Of a stretch of 21,877 nucleotides of DNA, positions 15,986-21,877 are shown in pieces. The notes under the pieces were generated by a model that worked only from the letters and a program-made list of their open reading frames with translations, ran no database searches and had not been told where the DNA came from. The stretch is from a bacterium. Its GTDB lineage: Bacteria; SZUA-79; Acidulodesulfobacterales; Acidulodesulfobacteraceae. Numbering within the stretch: position 1 is the stretch's first letter; every line of letters begins with the position of its first letter. Location of the stretch: contig JAJYRF010000004.1 in the NCBI GenBank assembly GCA_021794255.1, positions 11,977 through 33,853 of the forward strand. Direction: 5' to 3'. Position numbers and translations under genes: made by a program.

Positions 15986-16171
15986 CTATTTCAGGATACT
16001 GCGCAGAGTTCCCATTGCCAGTTCTTTATGTAACGGAACAATGCAACCTATATATCCACCTGCCGTCAGCTTTTTTAAAACAACATGGATTTTGCGCTGC
16101 CTGGCAACGTAAAATCCAGCTTTCTTAAGTTTATCCACCGCAGCATCATCCTGCCCTGAAATATTAGGCAC
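15986..16171 (-). CDS. hicA: HicA-family toxin (mRNA interferase), C terminus cut by an amber codon
   Basis: This 61-residue dsRBD-like HicA toxin cleaves mRNA during translation in characterised pairs. The catalytic His29 lies in RQRKIHVVLKK, where the family usually has GSH; the flanking KI is unusual. The conserved VPLHKELAMGTLRSIL closes the visible domain. A TAG at 15986-15988 follows. The same frame then continues as AKIEMDEFLNLF to a TAA at 15929-15931, exactly the expected HicA tail with TAG in place of a Gln codon. This is a probable CAG-to-TAG change, and function may be reduced. The GTG start at 16171 is preferred because GAGG lies nine bases upstream; a TTG at 16180 abuts that site. 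It overlaps hicB by eight bases. Confidence 0.82.
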   Translation of the reverse strand: MPNISGQDDAAVDKLKKAGFYVARQRKIHVVLKKLTAGGYIGCIVPLHKELAMGTLRSILK

Positions 16172-16379
16172 TAACCGCAACCTCGAAGACGGTAGTGAAC
16201 GGTTTCGGTTTTTCCTCTTTCAACGGAAACTCTTCAAGATAAAGTTCCATTGCCTCCTTCAGATTGGATACGGCTTCTTCAAGGGTATGTCCCTGGCTTA
16301 CGGTTGATACCTCCGGGCAATCGGCAACATAAATATCGCCTTCTTTATATATAATAGCAGTAAACATTCTTGTCGTCAT
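16164..16379 (-). CDS. hicB: HicB-family antitoxin
   Basis: This 71-residue HicB-like protein is a partial RNase H-fold domain that binds and neutralises HicA. Diagnostic stretches are DIYVADCPEVSTVSQGHTLEEA followed by NLKEAMELYLEEF, ending in VFEVAVSA. It has no C-terminal DNA-binding domain, as in the short HicB class. GGGGA precedes the ATG by about six bases. It comes before hicA and overlaps it, with the hicA ribosome site inside the last codons of hicB. Antitoxin-first order is usual for this subfamily. Confidence 0.92.
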   Translation of the reverse strand: MTTRMFTAIIYKEGDIYVADCPEVSTVSQGHTLEEAVSNLKEAMELYLEEFPLKEEKPKPFTTVFEVAVSA

Positions 16380-16466
16380 AATATTTCCCCGCCTTTTAAA
16401 AATAATTCCGTATCCGTACCGGATTTAGGGTAGGAATTTGATTGATTTTGCTTGCATTATTTATAA

Positions 16467-16488
16467 GCTATATTTATTTATTATAGCA
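16467..16488 (-). promoter_or_regulatory. Extended -10 promoter with overlapping inverted repeat for hicBA
   Basis: TGCTATAAT on the minus strand (16480-16488) is a perfect extended -10 about 100 bases before hicB. The arms gctata (16467-16472) and tatagc (16482-16487) form a 6-bp inverted repeat across a 9-base gap that covers the -10 box. An operator is possible. However, the adjacent HicB has no recognisable DNA-binding domain, so the binding protein would be unknown. Confidence 0.5.
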
Positions 16489-16604
16489 TTAATAAAATTA
16501 TCAAGATAGAATTTGTTGTGAAAAAAATAGGGCATCGTTCGTGATATATTGTGGGGTTGCTCAAGGGGCTCCTATAAAAGCTTTTGAGGAATAAAAAATT
16601 TATT

Positions 16605-16969
16605 TTACGCAATGATTATTTTTAATTTTTCCCCAAGTGCCGCGGCTGCCCGCTCGAGGGTGAAAATTTTAATATCCTCGGCATGGTTTTCAACGCTCTA
16701 ATACAAAATTCGATAAATCATGGGCGATAAGAGAGTGGAAATTTTAATATCCTCGGCATGGTTTTCAACTCTCGAAATAGCCGTTTTTTTTGTTTTAAGC
16801 TAGCGGTAAGTTCTTTCTGGATTAGTCCGGCAGACTCGCGCATCTGACGAAGCATCGCGCCTATTTTAAACTGCTCGTAGCCCTCGTCGAATCCCTTTTC
16901 AAAAGACGGGTCTATTTTTTTTCTAAATAAATCTGACACCTTTAATTGATAAACAAATAAATCTGACAC
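16605..16969 (-). pseudogene. Degraded HTH (XRE/HigA-like) antitoxin gene with frameshift and internal duplication
   Basis: The stretch DPSFEKGFDEGYEQFKIGAM followed by RQMRESAGLIQKEL is the start of a short HTH antitoxin. The frame is then lost at an A8 run (minus strand, around 16782-16789); one base shift restores TAISRVENHAEDIKISTL. That frame soon hits a TAG. Further on a second copy reads SVENHAEDIKIFTLERAAAA and continues LGEKLKIIIA to a TAA at 16605-16607, the expected family C terminus. The two 43-base copies (16656-16698 and 16731-16773) differ at three positions. The first 17 or so codons of the surviving ATG-initiated frame (16718-16969) come from the 23-bp repeat array, so the true N terminus is also lost. 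No toxin partner remains. Confidence 0.85.
16656..16773. repeat. 43-bp near-identical direct repeat inside the broken HTH gene
   Basis: Copies at 16656-16698 and 16731-16773 match at 40 of 43 positions and are offset by 75 bases. They both encode VENHAEDIK and about five flanking codons. The 32 bases between them introduce an in-frame stop. This points to a duplication after, or as the cause of, gene loss. Confidence 0.9.
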
Positions 16970-17134
16970 CTTTAATTTGTTTATTAAATAAATCTGACAC
17001 CTTTAATTTTAATAATTTTATAAACAAATAAATCTGACACCTTTAATTTGAAATAAATCTGACACCTTTAATTGATAAACAAATAAATCTGACACCTTTA
17101 ATTTGCCTGACACCTTTAATTTGCCTTTAATTTG
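16925..17134. repeat. Iteron-like array: six 23-bp repeats plus two partial copies
   Basis: The unit begins aaataaatctgacaccttt and ends aatt. Six exact copies start at 16925, 16955, 16986, 17026, 17051 and 17081. Partial copies lie at 17107-17121 and 17125-17134. Start-to-start distances are 30, 31, 40, 25 and 30. The short linkers are themselves related (gataaac occurs twice, related ataaac or tttatt elsewhere). All copies point the same way. The array fills the space between the addB stop and the broken HTH gene. The spacing and similar linkers rule out CRISPR. The complement, with gtgtcagattt, resembles short repeats I recall next to REP-associated Y1 transposases; this is memory, not a search result. 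Confidence 0.93.
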
Positions 17135-17145
17135 TGAGCAACATT

Positions 17146-20100
17146 TTAAAAGTTAAAGTTTTTTCCGCATAACAGAGAATAAGAACAGTATCCACAAATT
17201 TTATCGTTAGACGTATCTGCAGTAAAAGGTTTTCCAGGGTCTGATATTTCATCTATTATATTTCTTAAAGACGGCAGAATAATATTTTTCATTATATCTG
17301 CACCGTCATTTTTATTATCGCAATTATTAAAATTATTAATGTTTTTATTAATAGCATTAAACATATATTGCCTATATTTTTCTTTATCGGTTTTCCGGTC
17401 TAACGATATAAAACTAAGACAAGCGTTAATATTGCAGTAATCTTTTATTTTTTTATTATTATTGCCGGCACTTAATGCTGATTGTTTAAATAAATAAATA
17501 TAAACTGGAAGCTGAAAGGATTTTATAAGTTCTTTTATTTTGCTTCTGTCTGAAAGAGGTTTGTCGCCGCAATATTTTAACAGCTTATCAATATCAGGTT
17601 TTACCGCTTTTTTTCCTGTTTTATAATCAATAATTATTATATCTTCCTTGCTTGTATTGGCAGACTCGGTTAAGCCGCAATTATTTTCTTTATTTTCTTT
17701 TTCTTTATTTTCATTATAAATAATATAATCTTCACTATTTTTAAGATTATTTTTATATATAAATTTATCAATCCTGTCTATTCTGCCAAAAAGTTTAATT
17801 GTTTTATTTTGACCTGTTTCATCTTCTCCGATATCAAAATCAGCTTCAATTTCCAATTCTAATCCTAAAATTTTCCATTCTTTTTCATTAAGACAATTAT
17901 TTTTCAAATCATATTTTATAAAATTAAATAATAAATCTTTAGACATTTCTTTAACTAAGAAATAATCTGCGTTATTTGTGTTTGTTTCAAAATTAATAGC
18001 GGGGTTTGAGAGGTTTGAATCGATATTACCGCTAGTACTGTTATATATTTCGCTTATATCTGCACTGCATATATTATTACTATTATTACTATTATTACTA
18101 TGACTACTGCCGCTATTATTTGCCCCTTTATTCCTTTTATTGTTTATATAATCGTTTATTTCAAACTCGTCTATAATTTTGTTTATTTTTTCTTTTATAT
18201 ACTTATCTAAGCTATTTTCATTGTTTTCAATTCCATTGCCATTGCCATCTTTACTTTTACCATTACCGTTACCGCCTTTACCGTTTATAATATTTCTGTC
18301 AAAGTTGCCAAACTCTTTAATGTTTTTGATATTAAAACTGTCTTTTTTAAAATTTTCATAAAATTCCTTGAGAACGCCATGAATAAATATTCCAATTTCG
18401 GCGGATTCTAAACCTTCATTAACAATATCGGTTTCGGCAAGACAAGCTATATATTTATAATAAAATTGTACGGGGCAGTTAACATAAGTATCTATTGCCG
18501 TAATAGAAAGTTTTTTAAATACATTGTTAATTATTTCTAATATTAATCTATTTTTTTTAATTTCAAAATTAAGACTGTTATCTTGAGAAATATCGGTTTT
18601 AAAACCTAAAATTTTTATTTTATTTTCTATGTTAAGATTTTTTGTTTTTTTCTCTTCATCCCAAATAATTTCCTCAATAAATCTGCTTCTTACTTTATTG
18701 TCATTTTTAATGTAAACTACATCAGCCTCCTGCGCGCCAAAAATTAATCTTCTGAAATAATATCTGTATAAAGCCTCGTAATCAGTATAATATAATATCC
18801 CTAATTTTTTCCTTAAAGTATAAGGCATCAACGGATCATATTTTTTTATCGGAGGCAAAATGTCTTCATTAGAATCAAATATTATAACTTTGTTAAACTT
18901 TAAAGTTCTTGTTTCAAGAATTCCCATAATTTGCAAACCTTTAAGCGGTGTGCCGCTAAAAGCTACAAATTCATTATCTATATAATATTTAAATAATCTG
19001 AATATTGATTTTTTATTCATTATTTCATTATTGAAATAAGAATTATTAAATATATTAATTATTTCTATGACCTTTTTAGCAAATTCAGGAGCCAGTTTAT
19101 AATTAAGGGCACCGCTATTTTTGCCGATTATTAAATTAATTATTTCAAATACATTATTTGAAAAGTCTTTAGGCGTAATTTCATTTATTTCAAAATTTAT
19201 AAAAAAATGTTTGTGAATTTTCTGAATTATATTCTTAAATTCTGTATTCTTTAATTCTGCAGTATTAAAGTTTATTTTACCGTTATCGTTATAATAATTA
19301 TAATTGCTATAATTATTATAACTATTATAACTTTGGTCTAATGTTATGTTTTCAATGTTATTAAGCGTAATATAGCTATATCTCTTTGCCGTTATATATT
19401 CTTCTATAGCGTTTACCGCAAAAATGGTTTCTTTGCCGTATAATGTCTTAATATATGGATGTTTTAATAAATTTATATAATCTTTTGCAAAATATTTATA
19501 TCTATTTTCATTTCTTTCTTTAATGTTTTTTCTTTTAATATTTTTTTCATCTTTTTCTGCTATTATTGATTCTTGAGCCTTAGATATAAGTTCAAATAAT
19601 GAATAAAATGGGGTTCTTTTTAAAGAATATCCCATAGTTATATTGTAATCGGAATCAATATAATTTATTACATGGTATAAAAACGGCATTAGCGTATTAG
19701 AGTCAGGCAAAACAACTGCACTATTTTGCGGGTCAAAATTATTTTCGTTGACAATATTTACGCTTGAAACTAATTCAGAATGCACATCAAATCCTTCATA
19801 AAAATTTAAAACCGTTTCTGTATAATTTTTTTTATTATTAGAAACATATTCTATTTCAGGGTTATCTAATGATTTTATTAATTTTGAGACAATATAGTCT
19901 TTTAAATATTCCTCTTCTTTTAAAGATTCAAATTGGGTATAAAATTCTGCAGCGCCGCTTTTTATTAGAGTTTTAATAATATCGGATTCGGTTTTATTAA
20001 GCGAAATAAACCCCATAAAATAGATTTTTTCGAATTCATTATTAAAATTAATTATATTTTCCGATAATATACCTGCATTGTTATTATTTATATTACTATT

Positions 20101-20934
20101 GAGATATTTTAACGCATTAATACAGTCTAATCCCGGCGATGTTAGATTATTTTCATATAATTTATTATGAAAATTTTCGCGTATTAATGATAAATTGTTA
20201 TAGAATTGACTTATATTTAAAGGTATATCTCCCATATAAGATTTTATAGACTTAAGCTTATCATTTCCTATCGCCTCGGCGTCTAATTCATTAATTGCAT
20301 TTAACAGCTGTATGCCCCATGGGAAAAAATCCTCAAATTTATTTATATTTCTAAAACCTGAACTTATAGCGCCATTATCATTAATGGCATTGATTTTAAT
20401 TGTATCGACATTAATTGTATTAGTATTAGTATTAGTATTAGTATTAGTATTAGTATTAGTATTAGTATTAGTATTAGTATTAGTATTAGTATTAGTATTA
20501 ATTGTATTGCTGTCAATTTTAATAATATCTTTTGCGATATTATATAAAAACCATGCGGCATCTATATTGCTTACTTCTCTTCTGATACCGGCGGTTTTTT
20601 CGGCAATAAATTTGATAAACTCATTTATTGAAAACACGTGCGGCGGATAATAAGGCGAGTTTATTTTATTAGATATAATATTTCTAAGATATAAAGCAGG
20701 TCTTTTACCGGGAAAAACTACGGCATATTTTGAAAAATCTTTATTTAATCTATTATAGTTGTTTTTATTGTTATTAAAATTATTGTTATTGTTATTGTTG
20801 TCATTATAATAATTTTTGTAGTTTTTTGCTTTTTCATTTTCATTACTATTATTATTGCGGCTATCTTCATTAATCAGTTTTTCGGCTAAATACTCAATAA
20901 TAGAATCTTTATATGTAAGTGCGTAAATTTTCAT
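17146..20934 (-). CDS. addB: AddB-like PD-(D/E)XK nuclease with [4Fe-4S] staple
   Basis: This 1262-residue protein matches the AddB subunit of AddAB, which processes double-strand DNA ends for recombination. The N-terminal half is helicase-like (AVVFPGKRPALYLRN) but has no Walker A, so it is probably inactive as an ATPase. The C-terminal RecB-type nuclease has His852 (FIHGVL), Asp1053 (GRIDRID) and Asp1103-Tyr-Lys1105 (IDYKTGK). Cys820 (NCPVQFYYKY) together with Cys1247-x2-Cys1250-x5-Cys1256 forms the iron-sulfur staple of AddB and Cas4 nucleases. Residues about 146-173 are an Asn-Thr dipeptide repeat, and other Asn-rich runs interrupt the protein. The ATG at 20934 overlaps the addA stop by one base (TAATG); an upstream reading to 20976 is rejected because it lies inside addA. 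Confidence 0.88.
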   Translation of the reverse strand: MKIYALTYKDSIIEYLAEKLINEDSRNNNSNENEKAKNYKNYYNDNNNNNNNFNNNKNNYNRLNKDFSKYAVVFPGKRPALYLRNIISNKINSPYYPPHVFSINEFIKFIAEKTAGIRREVSNIDAAWFLYNIAKDIIKIDSNTINTNTNTNTNTNTNTNTNTNTNTNTNTNTINVDTIKINAINDNGAISSGFRNINKFEDFFPWGIQLLNAINELDAEAIGNDKLKSIKSYMGDIPLNISQFYNNLSLIRENFHNKLYENNLTSPGLDCINALKYLNSNINNNNAGILSENIINFNNEFEKIYFMGFISLNKTESDIIKTLIKSGAAEFYTQFESLKEEEYLKDYIVSKLIKSLDNPEIEYVSNNKKNYTETVLNFYEGFDVHSELVSSVNIVNENNFDPQNSAVVLPDSNTLMPFLYHVINYIDSDYNITMGYSLKRTPFYSLFELISKAQESIIAEKDEKNIKRKNIKERNENRYKYFAKDYINLLKHPYIKTLYGKETIFAVNAIEEYITAKRYSYITLNNIENITLDQSYNSYNNYSNYNYYNDNGKINFNTAELKNTEFKNIIQKIHKHFFINFEINEITPKDFSNNVFEIINLIIGKNSGALNYKLAPEFAKKVIEIINIFNNSYFNNEIMNKKSIFRLFKYYIDNEFVAFSGTPLKGLQIMGILETRTLKFNKVIIFDSNEDILPPIKKYDPLMPYTLRKKLGILYYTDYEALYRYYFRRLIFGAQEADVVYIKNDNKVRSRFIEEIIWDEEKKTKNLNIENKIKILGFKTDISQDNSLNFEIKKNRLILEIINNVFKKLSITAIDTYVNCPVQFYYKYIACLAETDIVNEGLESAEIGIFIHGVLKEFYENFKKDSFNIKNIKEFGNFDRNIINGKGGNGNGKSKDGNGNGIENNENSLDKYIKEKINKIIDEFEINDYINNKRNKGANNSGSSHSNNSNNSNNICSADISEIYNSTSGNIDSNLSNPAINFETNTNNADYFLVKEMSKDLLFNFIKYDLKNNCLNEKEWKILGLELEIEADFDIGEDETGQNKTIKLFGRIDRIDKFIYKNNLKNSEDYIIYNENKEKENKENNCGLTESANTSKEDIIIIDYKTGKKAVKPDIDKLLKYCGDKPLSDRSKIKELIKSFQLPVYIYLFKQSALSAGNNNKKIKDYCNINACLSFISLDRKTDKEKYRQYMFNAINKNINNFNNCDNKNDGADIMKNIILPSLRNIIDEISDPGKPFTADTSNDKICGYCSYSLLCGKNFNF
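20417..20500. repeat. Hexanucleotide microsatellite in addB encoding (Asn-Thr)n
   Basis: Fourteen exact copies of gtatta on the plus strand read as AAT ACT codons in the addB frame, giving an Asn-Thr dipeptide run. Because the unit is six bases, copy-number change keeps the frame. It lies within the N-terminal helicase-like region. Confidence 0.95.
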
Positions 20935-21877
20935 TAAAATTCTTTTACCTCTTTTTTGTCTATATATAAAATACATCCTTTAACCGCCATATCCGGATAC
21001 ACTTCGGATATTATGCCGATATAGCCGTTAATCTGATTTTTATCTTTTATTAATTGCGATTCATCGGGTATGCCAGTTTTATAATCTATAACTTTTATAT
21101 TATCTGAAAATACTATAAGTCTATCTATTCTTTTTAATTCTCCGTAATAATTAACTATTTCTTTTTCGGTAAATATTTTTACATTTACATCTTTTATAAA
21201 AAACCATTCTTTTACTTCTTTAATTTTAAATATATTATTAAGTTCGTCTGCGATAATTTTTTGTTCGTATTTATCAAAATCTGTAAAATAATTTTGCGAA
21301 TTAACAAATTCAGAAATATATTTAAAAATTATCTCATTTAATACGGCTTCAAAATTATCTTCATTCAAAGTATTAATTTTAGATAATATAAAATGCAAAA
21401 TATTTCCTCTTGCTATGCGTTTTCTTATATCTTCATTTAACATAGAAAATATTTCTTCTTTAGGGATTATTCCGTATAAATGTTCATTCCAGCCATACTT
21501 ATTATGATTATTATTATGATTATTAAAAAACATTGAGTAGTTTGTTAAATCTCCCGTATTATCGGAAGCAGTTTCAGAACTTATATTTATATTTTTAACT
21601 GCAGCTACATCTTTGGTTATATCTGCGGTTTTGCTAACTATATTAAAATGTGTATTTACGGCTTGTTTTATATTTGAAAAATTTTTTTTTATACCGATTT
21701 CTTGCATATTACAATTGATATCGGTTTTATAATTTTCAGATATGTTATCTTTATCTTTATCTTTATCTTTATCTTTATCTTTATCTTTATCTTTATCTTT
21801 ATCTTTATCTTTATCTTTATCTTTATCTTTATCTTTATCTTTATCTTTATCTTTATCTTTATCTTTATCTTTATCTT
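20934..21877 (-). CDS. addA: AddA-like helicase-nuclease, C-terminal part (5' end beyond window)
   Basis: This is the C-terminal RecB-type nuclease domain of an AddA-like subunit. Counting from the internal ATG at 21707, motifs are Gly101-x3-His105 (RGNILHFIL), Asp195 (GELKRIDRLIVF) and Asp208-Tyr-Lys210 (VIDYKTG). The domain ends with the family-typical GCILYIDKKEV. There are no staple cysteines, as expected for AddA and in contrast to the neighbouring AddB. ATG 21707 is not the true start: the frame is open upstream through ENYKTDINCN and a run of GAT AAA codons to the window edge, so the UvrD-like helicase portion must lie outside. The stop overlaps the addB start codon (TAATG), so the two are translationally coupled. 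AddA rather than a lone RecB-like nuclease is inferred from this pairing. Confidence 0.8.
   Translation of the reverse strand, partial: DKDKDKDKDKDKDKDKDKDKDKDKDKDKDKDKDKDKDKDKDKDNISENYKTDINCNMQEIGIKKNFSNIKQAVNTHFNIVSKTADITKDVAAVKNINISSETASDNTGDLTNYSMFFNNHNNNHNKYGWNEHLYGIIPKEEIFSMLNEDIRKRIARGNILHFILSKINTLNEDNFEAVLNEIIFKYISEFVNSQNYFTDFDKYEQKIIADELNNIFKIKEVKEWFFIKDVNVKIFTEKEIVNYYGELKRIDRLIVFSDNIKVIDYKTGIPDESQLIKDKNQINGYIGIISEVYPDMAVKGCILYIDKKEVKEF
21744..21877. repeat. Hexanucleotide microsatellite encoding (Asp-Lys)n, running off the right edge
   Basis: About 21 exact copies of tttatc (GATAAA on the coding strand) follow one variant unit at 21744-21749. The G of each unit falls on a codon boundary of the addA frame, so the array encodes alternating Asp and Lys. 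It ends only because the window ends. Confidence 0.95.

Noticed and set aside
15906..16112. 68-codon plus-strand frame antisense to hicA
   Set aside because: No ribosome site or family features, and it overlaps the hicA coding sequence and tail.
16782..16789. Programmed frameshift at the A8 run in the HTH gene
   Set aside because: The restored frame reaches a stop soon after and the 5' end is also lost, so plain decay is simpler.
16925..17134. CRISPR array
   Set aside because: Intervals between copies are 2-17 bases, irregular and similar to one another, unlike unique 30-40 base spacers, and no cas genes are present. The Cas4-like staple nuclease next door is AddB.
20364..20561. Minus-strand frame with an Ile-Leu repeat
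   Set aside because: It is another frame of the same hexamer array inside addB, with no independent support.
20312..20650. Plus-strand frame encoding a Val-Leu repeat that looks like a membrane segment
   Set aside because: It is the complement of the Asn-Thr microsatellite in addB; hydrophobicity comes from the repeat alone.

Overview
The window is AT-rich and bacterial. It has Shine-Dalgarno sites, sigma70-type promoter hexamers, and a tig-clpP-clpX-hup gene order. It is probably from an anaerobic, Desulfobacterota-like lineage: it carries a complete soluble heterodisulfide reductase plus flavin oxidoreductase (HdrABC-FlxABCD) gene set, long Asn/Lys-rich low-complexity protein segments and many short tandem repeats. 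An acidophilic Sva0485/Acidulodesulfobacterales-type genome would fit, but that is a guess from overall character. Both ends of the window lie inside tandem repeats (a 13-mer on the left, a hexamer on the right), so this may be a whole assembly contig that ended where repeats could not be resolved.

Layout, with almost every gene on the minus strand (read right to left). Positions 1-140 are a 13-bp tandem array. Positions 227-6288 hold a housekeeping block transcribed thrS, tig, clpP, clpX, hup; this matches the enterobacterial tig-clpP-clpX-lon-hupB order with lon missing. The threonyl-tRNA synthetase is of the archaeal type, with a D-aminoacyl-tRNA-deacylase-like editing domain at its N terminus. 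A roughly 245-bp array of 10-bp repeats with phased A-tracts lies directly upstream of it. At 6697-7100 there is a perfect hairpin fused to a broken IS200/IS605-family transposase and its right-end hairpin.

Positions 7186-14617 are the energy-metabolism operon hdrC-hdrB-hdrA-flxD-(two ferredoxin-type subunits)-flxA. A good sigma70 promoter lies about 280 bp upstream of hdrC, and an intrinsic terminator follows flxA. By analogy with Desulfovibrio FlxABCD-HdrABC, FlxA would take electrons from NAD(P)H, FlxD would pass them to HdrA, and HdrA would bifurcate them between a low-potential ferredoxin and a disulfide reduced at the non-cubane clusters of HdrB. HdrC would relay electrons between HdrA and HdrB.

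Positions 15005-17135 are a toxin-antitoxin and repeat island. It contains a MNT/HEPN pair, a HicBA pair whose toxin ends at an amber codon, a wrecked HTH antitoxin gene with an internal duplication, and an iteron-like array of six 23-bp repeats. Positions 17146-21877 encode an AddAB-type helicase-nuclease: all of AddB and the C-terminal nuclease domain of AddA, which runs off the right edge. Both subunits carry in-frame hexanucleotide microsatellites, encoding (Asn-Thr)n in AddB and (Asp-Lys)n in AddA.

The strongest candidates for a second look are the archaeal-type ThrRS, the flx-hdr operon and its long leader, the 23-bp repeat array, and the coding microsatellites in both AddAB subunits.
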